This document shows positions 7,652 through 16,382 of a DNA stretch of 64,000 nucleotides, piece after piece. The notes under the pieces are model-generated. The model saw only the letters and a list, made by a program, of their open reading frames with translations, searched no databases and had not been told where the DNA came from. How positions within the stretch are numbered: position 1 is the stretch's first letter; every line of letters begins with the position of its first letter. The position numbers and the translations under genes were made by a program. The DNA is from Syntrophales bacterium (GTDB lineage: Bacteria > Desulfobacterota > Syntrophia > Syntrophales > UBA5619), in assembly GCA_023229765.1 (NCBI GenBank), contig JALNYO010000001.1:62001-126000 (forward strand). Reading direction: 5' to 3'.

Positions 7652-8545
7652 ATGACTATAAATAAGGTGGGAATAATCGCGAATACTGCCAAGGAAGGGT
7701 CAAGCGGTTATACGGTCGATCTGCGGAAATGGCTGCTCAAACGCGGTCTGGAGGTTTATCTCGAAGAGGGAATTGCCGCGGAAATAGGCCTTCTGGAACC
7801 TGAGAAAAGCAGGCTTTGGCTGCAGGCGGATCTGATCGTCGTGTTTGGCGGCGATGGAACGATACTGCGGACGGCCCGTTTGCTGTCGGAACACGATATC
7901 CCCATTGTCGGCGTCAACCTCGGCGTTTTTGGGTACCTCACCGAGGTGAACCTCGACGAGATGTACAGCGCGCTGGAGGAGATTCTTTCCGGAAGATTTC
8001 AGATCGAAACGCGGATGATGCTGCATGCGGAGATTCTGAAAGGCGATGCGCTTTTGCACGGGGGCTCGGTGCTCAATGACGTTGTCATCAATCGGGGCAA
8101 TCTTTCCCGACTGGTGGAGCTGGAGACGTCGGTTGACGGCAGTTATCTGACGACCTTCAAGGCGGACGGCCTGATTGTGGCAACCCCGACCGGCTCCACT
8201 GCCTACTCTCTTGCCGCGGGGGGACCAATTGTTTTTCCGGAGCTGGGGTCCATCATCATAAATCCCATCTGTCCCCACACGCTGACAAACAGGCCGGTGA
8301 TCCTGCCGGAAGATGCTGTCGTGGAGGTGATCCTCAATACCCAGGAATCGGGGGCGACGGTCACCATGGACGGGCAGATATCTTTTCCGATAAATTATAA
8401 GGACAGGGTTTTAATTAAAAGATCAGAACAGGTAACGAAACTGGTTTCCTCTCCCCAGCGAGGCTATCTGGAAATTTTGAGGACTAAATTGGGATGGGGC
8501 GGCTCCCAGACAGGACTCTCCCGCAAAGAAACCGATGCTATCTGA
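7652..8545 (+). CDS. nadK: NAD kinase
   Basis: Phosphorylates NAD to NADP with ATP or polyphosphate. The motif FGGDGTILRTAR (residues ~60-71), GVNLGVFGYLTEV and TPTGSTAYSLAAGGP are the family signatures. The ATG at 7652 gives 297 residues beginning MTINKVGIIANTAKEG, the normal length; in-frame codons back to 7553 have no family similarity. Its last 11 bases overlap recN, so the pair is translationally coupled. Confidence 0.93.
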   Translation: MTINKVGIIANTAKEGSSGYTVDLRKWLLKRGLEVYLEEGIAAEIGLLEPEKSRLWLQADLIVVFGGDGTILRTARLLSEHDIPIVGVNLGVFGYLTEVNLDEMYSALEEILSGRFQIETRMMLHAEILKGDALLHGGSVLNDVVINRGNLSRLVELETSVDGSYLTTFKADGLIVATPTGSTAYSLAAGGPIVFPELGSIIINPICPHTLTNRPVILPEDAVVEVILNTQESGATVTMDGQISFPINYKDRVLIKRSEQVTKLVSSPQRGYLEILRTKLGWGGSQTGLSRKETDAI

Positions 8546-10214
8546 GTTGAATATCCGCGATTTCGCCATTATCGACGAACTGCAGGTGAGATTCACCGAA
8601 GGTCTGACCGTTATTTCCGGGGAGACGGGGGCGGGGAAGTCGATTCTTATCGGTGCGGTGGGGCTCCTTCTGGGGGAGAGGGCGAGCGCCGACATGATCC
8701 GTTCCCTGAAGGACGAGGCGGTTGTCGAGGCTCTTTTTGATATTCGCGGGCAAAAGACCCTGCAGGCAAGGATTAGCGAAATGGGGTTTGGAGAAGCAGA
8801 CGAGATAATTATTCGTCGGGTGGTTTCCCGTTCCGGAAAGAACCGTGTTTATATCAACGGCCGGATCGGGGCGCTGTCTTCGCTGGCCGAAATCGGGGAA
8901 TCGCTGATCAATATCTGCTCTCAGAATGCCCATCAAACGATCCTGCAGACGGATAACCAGATAGATATACTTGATGAATTTGGCAGCCTTTTGCCGCTAC
9001 GCGAGGAATATCGAAAAATCTACGACTATTATCGCCTGCTGGGAGGCGAATTGCGTCTCCTTGAGGAGAAACAGGGCAAGCGGGCCGAGCGGGAGGAACT
9101 GCTGCGCTATCAAATTGAGGAGATCGGCCGCGCCGAGATCCTGGCCGGCGAAGATGCGGCCCTCTCCGAGGAAAAGAATATCCTCATCAATATTCAGAAG
9201 CTTTCGAATCTGTCGCAGTCAGCTTATGAATCACTTTATTCTAAAGAGGAATCAGTGCTTGCCGGGCTGCACGAGGTAGTTGCCGCGGTTAAGGAAATAA
9301 GAAAGATCGATCCTTCCCTGGGATTGTCAGGGCAGGAAATGGATGAATTTTATTACCGGATTGAGGAGGCGGCCCTGACGCTTCGCGATTACGCCAATCA
9401 TCTTGCGTTCGATCCACTCCGGCTGGAGGCGATTGAAGAGCGACTGGAGCTTTTGGGGAACTTGAAAAGGAAATACGGGGGAACCCTCTTGGCTGTTTTG
9501 GAAAAATTTGGTGATGCGAAGAAGGAGATAGAAGCGATTTCGACGGTGGAGGATGAGATAACAGTACTGGCGGGCCGCATCGCTGAGGAAAAGAAACGGT
9601 TATGGGCGGCGGCGGCGGAGCTTTCCGCGCAGAGACGACAGGCCGCGTCGGTATTGATGAGTTCAGTCGAGGATGAGATCAGATCCTTGAGAATGGACAA
9701 TGCCAGATTTGCGGTTGTTTTTCATGAACGCGAAAAAAGTAACGGTGAGGACGCTCCCCATGAGAAGGGGAACGATTTCCCGGAATTTTACCTGGCGGCG
9801 AATGTCGGCGAAGAGCTGAAACCACTGCGGAATGTGGCATCCGGCGGAGAGCTTTCCCGGATCATGCTCGCCTTTAAAAAGGTTTTGGCGACGACCGGTT
9901 CAGTAGGAACGATCGTTTTCGATGAGGTGGACAGCGGAATCGGCGGGGCGACAGCGGAGATCGTCGGCAAAAGACTTCAGGAAGTTGCCCGTAGTCATCA
10001 GGTCATCTGTATAACGCATCTCCCCCAGATTGCCTGCCGCGGGGAGCGTCATTATCTGGCAGCCAAACATGTTATTGAAAACCGAACGAGTACCAGTGTC
10101 TCCATTCTTTCTGATGATGAACGCGTCGAAGAGATAGCCCGAATGTTGGGCGGGGTGGAGTTGACTAAAAAAACGAGAGAGCACGCCCGGGAGATGCTTT
10201 TTACCGCCCGGTAA
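8535..10214 (+). CDS. recN: DNA repair protein RecN
   Basis: SMC-like ATPase acting in double-strand-break repair. Walker A GETGAGKSI sits near residue 30, followed by the RecN-typical NAHQTIL segment, a long coiled-coil arm (residues ~160-380), the ABC signature ASGGELSRIMLAFKK near residue 435 and Walker B TIVFDEVDSGIGG. The length of 559 residues is normal. Start overlaps nadK, and the next gene is an acetyltransferase 29 bp downstream. Confidence 0.96.
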   Translation: MLSELNIRDFAIIDELQVRFTEGLTVISGETGAGKSILIGAVGLLLGERASADMIRSLKDEAVVEALFDIRGQKTLQARISEMGFGEADEIIIRRVVSRSGKNRVYINGRIGALSSLAEIGESLINICSQNAHQTILQTDNQIDILDEFGSLLPLREEYRKIYDYYRLLGGELRLLEEKQGKRAEREELLRYQIEEIGRAEILAGEDAALSEEKNILINIQKLSNLSQSAYESLYSKEESVLAGLHEVVAAVKEIRKIDPSLGLSGQEMDEFYYRIEEAALTLRDYANHLAFDPLRLEAIEERLELLGNLKRKYGGTLLAVLEKFGDAKKEIEAISTVEDEITVLAGRIAEEKKRLWAAAAELSAQRRQAASVLMSSVEDEIRSLRMDNARFAVVFHEREKSNGEDAPHEKGNDFPEFYLAANVGEELKPLRNVASGGELSRIMLAFKKVLATTGSVGTIVFDEVDSGIGGATAEIVGKRLQEVARSHQVICITHLPQIACRGERHYLAAKHVIENRTSTSVSILSDDERVEEIARMLGGVELTKKTREHAREMLFTAR

Positions 10215-10243
10215 ATTATTGAAAAGATGACAAGGGATGAAAA

Positions 10244-10702
10244 ATGCTTAGAAAAGCGCGCATAGGCGACGTAAAGACCATTCACAGGCTGATCAATATC
10301 TCCGCCGGCAAGGGGGAGATGCTGCCCCGTTCGCTAATGGACATATACGGAAGCCTGAGGGATTTTTTTGTCTATTACAACGAAAGAGACGGTGAGATTG
10401 TCGGCACCTGCGCAATGAACATAACCTGGGAAAACCTCGCCGAAATTAGATCCCTTAACGTTGCAGAAGAGCGGAGACGAGAGGGGATTGGACGCAAACT
10501 GGTCGAAGCCTGCATATCCGAGGCGGTTACGCTGGAACTCTATCGGATATTCGCGCTTACATACCAGCGGGAGTTCTTTCTGAAGCTGGGTTTTCAGTAT
10601 GTAGATCGCGATACCCTGCCGCAAAAGGTATGGTCGGACTGTTTGCGTTGTCCCAAATATCCCGATTTCTGCGATGAAATATCAATGATATTGGAGCTTT
10701 GA
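10244..10702 (+). CDS. GNAT acetyltransferase, short ArgA-like N-acetylglutamate synthase type
   Basis: A 152-residue GNAT-fold protein. The acetyl-CoA loop is EERRREGIGRKLVEAC near residues 80-95, and the tail REFFLKLGFQYVDRDTLPQKVW followed by DCLRCPKYPDFCDE is characteristic of short single-domain N-acetylglutamate synthases seen in deltaproteobacteria and clostridia. It would make N-acetylglutamate from glutamate and acetyl-CoA for arginine synthesis. The window also has argJ, which can do the same reaction, so this protein may be the anaplerotic enzyme. The exact substrate is inferred. Confidence 0.75.
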   Translation: MLRKARIGDVKTIHRLINISAGKGEMLPRSLMDIYGSLRDFFVYYNERDGEIVGTCAMNITWENLAEIRSLNVAEERRREGIGRKLVEACISEAVTLELYRIFALTYQREFFLKLGFQYVDRDTLPQKVWSDCLRCPKYPDFCDEISMILEL

Positions 10703-11324
10703 CATGTTTGAACGGCTGTATCGAACTGTGCTGCGGCAGCGTTGGGGAGGTAGAAAGGGTCTCTTCAAAAGGGGAAATCTATTTTTTCCTTGCCGAAATT
10801 TCATCGACCTTGCGGTTTGGGGCCTGTCCACAAATAACCTGAACATCTTGCATCTCATCTTTGGGCCATCTTTGGCTGTGGCTCAATCACAAAATCCTCA
10901 ACGTAGCGCTGCTACGTCTGCGGTTTTGTTCACTCGCCGCAACCAAATCCAACCCAAATCTGAGCGCAATTTTGCCCAGGTTATTTGTGGACAGGCCCTT
11001 ATTGACTAAGTTGCAGGGAGATATTTGGCGCAACCGACGAAATATTTATTAAAAAATTCATTTTTTTCTTGATTCCTGTATCTCTTTGTGTTAGCAGGCA
11101 GGCAAACTATCAGCATTCTTTCGTTCCTTTTTTTATTGAGATAATAAGAGTTTGAAATTTGGGCTTGTTACAGCACAGCATTTGAAACGTTTCCCTGCTT
11201 ATTTTAGCAGGCAAGGATGGTTCAGGGCGTTAGTCTTACAAGCGCTTCGCGGCAGTTATTAACCCACCAGAGGGGTGGTGACATTGTAATCCATCAAACC
11301 ATTATTGAAAGGGGGAAAACAGGG
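10703..11324. other. Long intergenic region holding MITE copy 1
   Basis: About 620 bases between the acetyltransferase and HU. Bases 10820-10998 are the 179-bp hairpin element listed next. An ATG at 10704 opens a reading frame that runs into the element, but it has no family features and I do not call it a gene. Bases 11000-11324 are AT-rich and presumably hold the HU promoter; I could not assign convincing -35/-10 boxes. Confidence 0.6.
10820..10998 (+). mobile_element. 179-bp hairpin MITE, copy 1
   Basis: Begins GGGCCTGTCCACAAATAACC and ends with its exact complement. The two 85-base halves are imperfect inverted repeats of each other, meeting at ACGTAGC-GCT-GCTACGT, so the whole element can fold as one long hairpin. 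A second copy at 14139-14317 lies in the opposite orientation, is also 179 bp and differs at four positions by my alignment. There is no transposase inside, and no clear target duplication at this copy. Confidence 0.85.
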
Positions 11325-11597
11325 ATGACAAAAGCGGAATTGATTGCGGTAATAGCGGAAGAGGCTGAAATCACCAAAGCTGCGGCGGCAAAGGCTCTTG
11401 AGGCCTACGTGGGAACGGTAGCAAAGGAACTCAAGAAAAACGGCAAGATCGGACTGGTCGGATTTGGCGCTTTTTCGGTTGTCAAGAGGAAGGCGCGCGA
11501 AGGCAGAAACCCGCAGACCGGCAAGAAGATCAAGATCCCGGCCAAGAAGGTGGTTAAGTTCAAGGTTGGCAAGGATCTGGCCAGCAAAGTAAAGTAG
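11325..11597 (+). CDS. hup: HU-family DNA-binding protein
   Basis: A 90-residue histone-like protein that bends and compacts DNA. It shows the HU layout: helical N-terminus MTKAELIAVIAEEA, the GFGAFSVVKRKAREGRNPQTG arm start near residue 45, and a basic end with KIPAKKVVKFKVGKDL. The start is the ATG at 11325, preceded by AAAGGGGG and AGGG; upstream in-frame codons are not HU-like. It stands alone, followed by a terminator. Confidence 0.95.
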   Translation: MTKAELIAVIAEEAEITKAAAAKALEAYVGTVAKELKKNGKIGLVGFGAFSVVKRKAREGRNPQTGKKIKIPAKKVVKFKVGKDLASKVK

Positions 11598-11622
11598 TTT
11601 TCGTAACTAAAAAAAATTAAAA

Positions 11623-11656
11623 GAGGCTCCCATCGCGGCAAGGGGGCCTTTTTTAT
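11623..11656 (+). terminator. Rho-independent terminator of hup
   Basis: GGCTCCC pairs with GGGGGCC (one G-T pair) across a 9-base loop and is followed by TTTTTTAT. Confidence 0.85.
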
Positions 11657-11658
11657 TT

Positions 11659-11683
11659 GGGGACAGATTTGCAATCTGTCCCC
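11659..11683. repeat. Perfect 25-bp palindrome
   Basis: GGGGACAGATT - TGC - AATCTGTCCCC, an 11-bp perfect stem. It lies between the hup terminator and the trpS promoter. It resembles dispersed REP-type sequences, but only one copy was noticed here. Confidence 0.7.
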
Positions 11684-11688
11684 ATTCA

Positions 11689-11717
11689 TTGACACGACCG
11701 GACATTTCTGCTATGAA
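11689..11717 (+). promoter_or_regulatory. Sigma-70 promoter for trpS-scpA-scpB
   Basis: TTGACA (11689-11694), a 17-base spacer, then TATGAA (11712-11717). The -35 is a perfect consensus. It lies about 90 bases upstream of the trpS start. Confidence 0.7.
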
Positions 11718-11809
11718 CCCCACGGTTTTTAATCATTTTGATAGTATTTCCCCAGTGTTCATCGGCGATTATCAGCGAAAGGGAAACAGCTAACACAAAG
11801 GAGGTTTTT

Positions 11810-12811
11810 TTGTCTCGGAAAAGAATATTGAGCGGCATGCGGCCTACAGGGAAACTTCATCTCGGCAATCTTCACGGGGCGCTTGCTAACTGGGTAAATT
11901 TGCAGAATCATGGCGATTACGAATGTTTTTATTTTGTTGCCGATTGGCACGCGCTTACCAGCGACTACGCGACGACCGAAAATATAAGGGCCAATACAAT
12001 TGATATGGTTATCGATTGGCTGGCCGCCGGCCTTGACCCGCGCCTAAGCACGCTGTTCATCCAGTCCTCGGTCAAGGAACATGCGGAACTCTTCCTCCTT
12101 TTATCCATGATCACCCCGCTGGCCTGGTTAGAGAGGAATCCCACCTACAAGGAGGTCAAGGAAGAGCTTGCCCAAAAGGATCTTTCGACATTCGGCTTTC
12201 TTGGATACCCGGTCCTGCAGGCAGCGGATATCATCATGTACAAGGCTTTCGGCGTTCCGGTCGGCATCGATCAGCTTCCCCACGTCGAGCTGACCCGCGA
12301 GATCGCCCGCCGTTTTAACTTTCTCTATGGCGAGATATTCCCGATTCCGGAGCCGCTCATGGCAGAGGTGCCGAAGCTTTTGGGTACGGACGGGCGAAAG
12401 ATGAGCAAGTCTTACGACAACTCGATATTCATGAGTGACAAGGGCGCGGAGCTGAAAAAGAAGGTTGCGTCCATGTTCACCGATCCGCAGCGGCAGCGCA
12501 AAAGCGATCCCGGGCGCCCTGAACTCTGCAATGTTTATACCTTGCACGGGTTATATTCAGCGCCAGCAGAGGTGCTGGAGATAGCTGCCGCCTGCCGAAG
12601 TGCCGCCATTGGCTGCATCGAATGCAAAAGGCGGCTGGCTGAGGCTATCGCCGATGGCATGGGGCCCATTCACGAAAGACGGGAACACTATCTTGCCCAC
12701 CCCCAAGAGGTGCGGGAAATTATTGAGGACGGCAACATTCGGGCAGGTTGCATCGCCGCTTCGACCTTGGCCGAGGTGCGCGAAGCCATGAAGATAAAAC
12801 ATGAGTTATGA
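11810..12811 (+). CDS. trpS: Tryptophanyl-tRNA synthetase
   Basis: Class I aminoacyl-tRNA synthetase that charges tRNA-Trp. Visible motifs: SGMRPTGKLHLGNLHG (HIGH-type signature HLGN) at the N-terminus, PVGIDQLPHVELTRE, and GRKMSKSYDN (KMSKS). I choose the TTG at 11810 because AAAGGAGG lies 5 bases before it; this gives 333 residues starting at the family N-terminus. The ATG at 11738 would add 24 unrelated residues. The end overlaps scpA by 11 bases. Confidence 0.95.
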   Translation: MSRKRILSGMRPTGKLHLGNLHGALANWVNLQNHGDYECFYFVADWHALTSDYATTENIRANTIDMVIDWLAAGLDPRLSTLFIQSSVKEHAELFLLLSMITPLAWLERNPTYKEVKEELAQKDLSTFGFLGYPVLQAADIIMYKAFGVPVGIDQLPHVELTREIARRFNFLYGEIFPIPEPLMAEVPKLLGTDGRKMSKSYDNSIFMSDKGAELKKKVASMFTDPQRQRKSDPGRPELCNVYTLHGLYSAPAEVLEIAAACRSAAIGCIECKRRLAEAIADGMGPIHERREHYLAHPQEVREIIEDGNIRAGCIAASTLAEVREAMKIKHEL

Positions 12812-13568
12812 GATCAAACTCGATGTCTTTGAAGGTCCGCTCGATCTTTTGCTTTATTTGATCCGGAAGAACGAGATTGACATCTACAATATCCCGGTAG
12901 CCCTCATTACCAGTCAGTATCTCGGATATCTTGGCGAAATGCGTTCCCTGAATCTCGATCTGGCCGGAGAATATCTGGTAATGGCGGCGACGCTTGCCCA
13001 TATCAAATCACGGATGCTGCTGCCTGTGACAGATGAGGGCGGCGATGAGGAGGAAGGGGGGGAGGACCCCCGCGCGGAACTGGTCAAACAGCTTCTGGAG
13101 TATCAGGTTTACAAGGAAGCTGCCGGGCTTCTTTCCGCCCGGCCTCTTCTCGAAAGGGATGTGTTTAAACTGGGCGCTTATCCGGAGATGCTTCCCGCTC
13201 CGGAAAAAATGGAGATGGGCGTGCTGGAGGTCGATCTTTTTGAACTTGTGGAGGCTTTCCGCCGGATTGTTGCCGGTCTCGAAGTCGGGGAAGGGCTCGA
13301 GTTCAGCACCGAAAAACTTTCTCTGGCCGAGCGGATCAACGAAATTATGGAGATTCTGGCTAGGGAGGGGCAGATTTCCTTTTCTGAACTGGTCATAGAC
13401 AAAACCCATAGAAAAATGGTAGTTTATACATTCCTTGCCATTCTGGAGCTTATAAAATTACGGATGGCAAAGGTGCGCCAGGCAGCGCCGTTTGGCGAGA
13501 TAAGGCTTTTTCTGGCTGTCAAAGAGGAACTGGAAGCACCGAAGATGTTGGAAAATGCCGAGGTGTGA
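12801..13568 (+). CDS. scpA: Segregation and condensation protein A
   Basis: The kleisin subunit that bridges SMC heads in the bacterial condensin SMC-ScpA-ScpB. The N-terminal motif LDVFEGPLDLLLYLIRKNEI is diagnostic, followed by YLVMAATLAHIKSRMLLP; the C-terminal winged helix contains FLAILELIKLRM. 255 residues. It overlaps trpS upstream and scpB downstream, so translation is coupled. Confidence 0.95.
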   Translation: MSYEIKLDVFEGPLDLLLYLIRKNEIDIYNIPVALITSQYLGYLGEMRSLNLDLAGEYLVMAATLAHIKSRMLLPVTDEGGDEEEGGEDPRAELVKQLLEYQVYKEAAGLLSARPLLERDVFKLGAYPEMLPAPEKMEMGVLEVDLFELVEAFRRIVAGLEVGEGLEFSTEKLSLAERINEIMEILAREGQISFSELVIDKTHRKMVVYTFLAILELIKLRMAKVRQAAPFGEIRLFLAVKEELEAPKMLENAEV

Positions 13569-14107
13569 TGGAAGAGAAAATCGCTATCCTGGAGGCGTTG
13601 ATTTTTGCCTCGGAAACACCCCTTGCCGTCGAGAGGGTCGTCGAGATTTTCCCCGCTCTCAAGAAGCCTGAAATACTCAGTCTTTTTCAGGAACTGGCGG
13701 GGGAATATGAGAGGCGGGAAGGGGGCATCTCGCTTCAGGAGGTGGCAGGGGGTTTTCGTTTTCAGACAAGAATAGAAATGGCGCCCTGGGTCGGTAAATT
13801 GAAGGTGGTTCGTCCCACTTCCCTTTCTCCTTCCGCTCTGGAGACCCTGGCGATTATCGCCTATCGGCAGCCGGTTATGAAAGTGGAAATAGACCGGATC
13901 AGGGGCGTTGATACGGGCGGTGCACTGAAGGGGCTTTTAGAAAAAAAACTGGCAAGGATAGTAGGGAGAAAGGACGTTCCCGGAAAACCAATTATTTACG
14001 GAACATCGAAGAAATTCCTTGAGGTATTCAATTTGAAGGACCTTGCCGAATTGCCGACGCTTCGGGAAATGAAGGATTTTCGCCCTGCCGGGGAAACCGA
14101 AGGTTAG
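13565..14107 (+). CDS. scpB: Segregation and condensation protein B
   Basis: Partner of ScpA in the condensin complex. 180 residues with two winged-helix domains: LEALIFASETPLAVERV at the N-terminus and LETLAIIAYRQPVMKVEID near residue 98, then the family motif RGVDTGGALKGLLEKKL. The start is the GTG at 13565 or the next-codon ATG at 13568; both overlap the scpA stop. Confidence 0.95.
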   Translation: MMEEKIAILEALIFASETPLAVERVVEIFPALKKPEILSLFQELAGEYERREGGISLQEVAGGFRFQTRIEMAPWVGKLKVVRPTSLSPSALETLAIIAYRQPVMKVEIDRIRGVDTGGALKGLLEKKLARIVGRKDVPGKPIIYGTSKKFLEVFNLKDLAELPTLREMKDFRPAGETEG

Positions 14108-14138
14108 GGGTAAAAGCTCAGGCGGAAGACGGAACAAA

Positions 14139-14317
14139 GGGCCTGTCCACAAATAACCTGGGCAAGATTGCGCTCAGATTTGGGTTGGATTTGGTTGTGG
14201 CGATTGAACAAAACCGCAGACGTAGCAGCGCTACGTTGAGGATTTTGTAATTGAGCCACAGCCAAAGATGGCCCAAAGATGAGATGCAAGATGTTCAGGT
14301 TATTTGTGGACAGGCCC
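14139..14317 (-). mobile_element. 179-bp hairpin MITE, copy 2 (inverted)
   Basis: Same length as copy 1 at 10820-10998 in opposite orientation, with four differences. The GGGCCTGTCCAC ends are intact. It lies between scpB and rluB. AAA occurs on both flanks, which is too short to prove target duplication. A 71-codon reading frame inside it has the same translation as the frame in copy 1 and is not a gene. Confidence 0.85.
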
Positions 14318-14358
14318 AAAGGTAGCGGTAGCGGGTTTTTGAGGGAAGGGTGTTCATC

Positions 14359-15105
14359 ATGGAAGAACGATTGCAGAAGATTCTTGCCGGCGCCGGTGTC
14401 TCATCGCGACGCGCGGCGGAAAGAATGATCTCCGATGGCAGAATATCGGTAAACGGCGTAGTTGTACGCCAACAGGGAACGAAGGCTGATGCCGATCGTG
14501 ATGAAATACGGGTGGACGGCAAGCTTATCTCCTGCGAAACGGAAAAGGTGTATATCGTTCTGAATAAACCGAGCGGGTATGTCACCACCCTGAGCGATCC
14601 GGAGGGAAGGCCGATCGTGACGGATCTGCTCAGTGGGGTTGCCGAGCGGGTGTTCCCGGTGGGACGTCTCGACTATGACTCAGAGGGGCTGCTCCTTTTG
14701 ACCAATGATGGCGATTTTGCCCAGTGCCTTCAGCATCCCCGCTTCAAGGTTCCCAAAACCTACCGCGTCAAGATCGAAGGGCGTCTGAACAGGCTTGAAC
14801 TGCAAAGCCTGGAAAAGGGAATGGAGCTTCCCGATGGGAAGTTTGCCCCGTCATCAGTCATTATGGAAAAGGTCAATCCGAAAAGCACCTGGCTGCTGCT
14901 TACCATCCATGATGGAAGAAATCGTGTAATAAGACGGGCCTTTGATTCGCTTGGCCATTCCGTTACCCGTCTGATCCGCGTCTCTTTTGGCGATCTTACC
15001 CTCGATTCTCTCGGCGAAGGCGAGTGGCGAGCCCTGCGTCATGGAGAAGTAGGACAGTTGATGGCCCAGTCCCAAGCGCAAAAAAACAGCAAAAAATTAG
15101 CTTGA
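14359..15105 (+). CDS. rluB: Pseudouridine synthase RsuA/RluB family
   Basis: Isomerises uridine in rRNA. The N-terminal S4 RNA-binding domain (LQKILAGAGVSSRRAAERMI) is followed by the catalytic domain with PVGRLDYDSEGLLLLTNDGD, whose aspartate in RLDYDSEG is catalytic, and GRNRVIRRAFDSLGHSV near the end. The 248-residue length fits RluB (23S U2605) better than RsuA, but the exact target cannot be read from the sequence. ATG at 14359 is preceded by GAAGGG; a GTG three codons upstream is possible. It follows scpB, a common arrangement, but here the hairpin element separates them. Confidence 0.88.
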   Translation: MEERLQKILAGAGVSSRRAAERMISDGRISVNGVVVRQQGTKADADRDEIRVDGKLISCETEKVYIVLNKPSGYVTTLSDPEGRPIVTDLLSGVAERVFPVGRLDYDSEGLLLLTNDGDFAQCLQHPRFKVPKTYRVKIEGRLNRLELQSLEKGMELPDGKFAPSSVIMEKVNPKSTWLLLTIHDGRNRVIRRAFDSLGHSVTRLIRVSFGDLTLDSLGEGEWRALRHGEVGQLMAQSQAQKNSKKLA

Positions 15106-15129
15106 CATTAACTGTAAAATAAATATAGT
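15102..15129 (+). promoter_or_regulatory. Sigma-70 promoter for the IHF/HU-like gene
   Basis: TTGACA (15102-15107), a 16-base spacer, then TATAGT (15124-15129). It overlaps the rluB stop codon and sits about 105 bases before the next start. Confidence 0.75.
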
Positions 15130-15233
15130 CCCCGAAAAACAAAGGTGTTTTACCAATTTTGTTTCAGCCCGTCGCAAATCGGGTTTATTATCAGGGCGGG
15201 TGCCGCCGGCAGCAATAATTTAAGGAGGAATTA

Positions 15234-15515
15234 ATGAACAAATCAGAGCTTATCGAGGCGCTGAGCCAAAAGGAAGAATTAACTGAGAAACTGGCAATGG
15301 ACGTGGTTAATCTCGTTTTCGACGGTTTTTCCGAGGAATTGGCGAAGGGCGGAAGAATTGAGATCCGGGGTTTCGGCAGTTTCGTTGTCCGAGAGTACGA
15401 CGCTTACACCGGCAGAAATCCCAAGACAGGGAAAAGCATAAAGGTTTCCCCCAAGAAGCTGCCTTTCTTTAAAGTCGGCAAGGAACTCAAGGAAAGGGTT
15501 GACGGCAGACGTTAA
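15234..15515 (+). CDS. IHF/HU-family DNA-binding protein, IHF-beta-like
   Basis: A 93-residue DNA-bending protein. MNKSELIEALSQKEELTEKL and RIEIRGFGSFVVREYDAYTG are closer to IHF subunit beta (HimD) than to the HU at 11325; GRNPKTGKSIKVSPKKLPFFKVG completes the arm. AAGGAGG stands a few bases before the ATG. It has its own promoter and a downstream hairpin, so it is monocistronic. The partner subunit is not in this window. Confidence 0.9.
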   Translation: MNKSELIEALSQKEELTEKLAMDVVNLVFDGFSEELAKGGRIEIRGFGSFVVREYDAYTGRNPKTGKSIKVSPKKLPFFKVGKELKERVDGRR

Positions 15516-15558
15516 TTCTTTCGCAGGTTATTCATAATTTTTACAGATAGCTTAATGC

Positions 15559-15602
15559 AGGCAAGCCGTGATTGTTACTGGTCACCGGCTTGCCTTTGTG
15601 TT
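15559..15602 (+). terminator. Hairpin terminator after the IHF-like gene
   Basis: AGGCAAGCCG (15559-15568) pairs perfectly with CGGCTTGCCT (15586-15595), followed by a short T-rich stretch (TTGTGTT). The weak T tract lowers confidence. Confidence 0.6.
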
Positions 15603-15642
15603 GCAGCTTAGGCGTGTCTTTTGCTTGACGTCTGTAACCGGT

Positions 15643-16338
15643 TCAGGTCAGCATTCCCTCTTCGCGAAAACTGAAGAAGCGGTCTTCGCCGACTATGATA
15701 TGGTCGTGAACGTTGATGTCGAGCAGCCGCGCTGTTTCACTGATTGTTTTGGTGATGCGCAGGTCTGCCTCCGAGGGGCGCACATGTCCTGACGGGTGGT
15801 TATGTACCAGGATGATAGCCGAGGCCTTTTTCCGGAGGGCATTTTCCAGCACCTGTCGGGGATATACCGTTGCCTGATTAACCGTTCCTTTCTGCAGCGT
15901 TTCAAATTCTATTATCTGGTTTTGCACATCGAGATAGATAACGCAGAACTCTTCGTCTCTTTTGCCTCCCAAGATCGTCCGGCAGAAGTTGATAAGCTCG
16001 GAGGTGCAGGAAATCTGCGGCTTCTCTTTGGCCTTCTGCTGCAAATACAAGGCGGAACCCTCCTTAAGCAGTTTAAAAAGGATTGCCGTATGGTCGCTTA
16101 TGCCGTCAATCTTCTTCAATTCCGCTGGCTCCGCATCAATAATCCCTTTCAGGGAGCCGAACCGCGACAAAAGCTCCTTGGCGAGCGGTTTTATGTCACG
16201 GCGGGAAATCGCATAGGTGAGAAGCAGCTCCACGACCTCGTAATCGTGGAGTGCCTCTATCCCCGCCTTTATATATTTCATTTTGAGCCGCTGGCGATGG
16301 CCGCTGTTGTAATCTTTTTCATCCACGGTATTTGTCAT
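15643..16338 (-). CDS. radC: RadC-family JAB-domain protein
   Basis: 231 residues: an N-terminal helix-hairpin-helix-like part (ELLSRFGSLKGIIDAEPAEL, KKIDGISDHTAIL) and a C-terminal JAB metalloprotease-like domain with the zinc motif LVHNHPSGHVRPSEAD (HxH...D). The biochemical role of RadC is not settled despite its old name. It lies 44 bases after the acyl-CoA synthetase on the same strand and may be cotranscribed. Confidence 0.92.
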   Translation of the reverse strand: MTNTVDEKDYNSGHRQRLKMKYIKAGIEALHDYEVVELLLTYAISRRDIKPLAKELLSRFGSLKGIIDAEPAELKKIDGISDHTAILFKLLKEGSALYLQQKAKEKPQISCTSELINFCRTILGGKRDEEFCVIYLDVQNQIIEFETLQKGTVNQATVYPRQVLENALRKKASAIILVHNHPSGHVRPSEADLRITKTISETARLLDINVHDHIIVGEDRFFSFREEGMLT

Positions 16339-16382
16339 TGTCCTGTATCGTCACCTCTTGAAAAATGGGTCAACCCTGCATA

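Noticed and set aside
10704..11009. 101-codon frame after the acetyltransferase, and a matching 71-codon frame at 14104-14319
   Set aside because: Their shared peptide is simply the translation of the 179-bp hairpin element; neither has a ribosome site.
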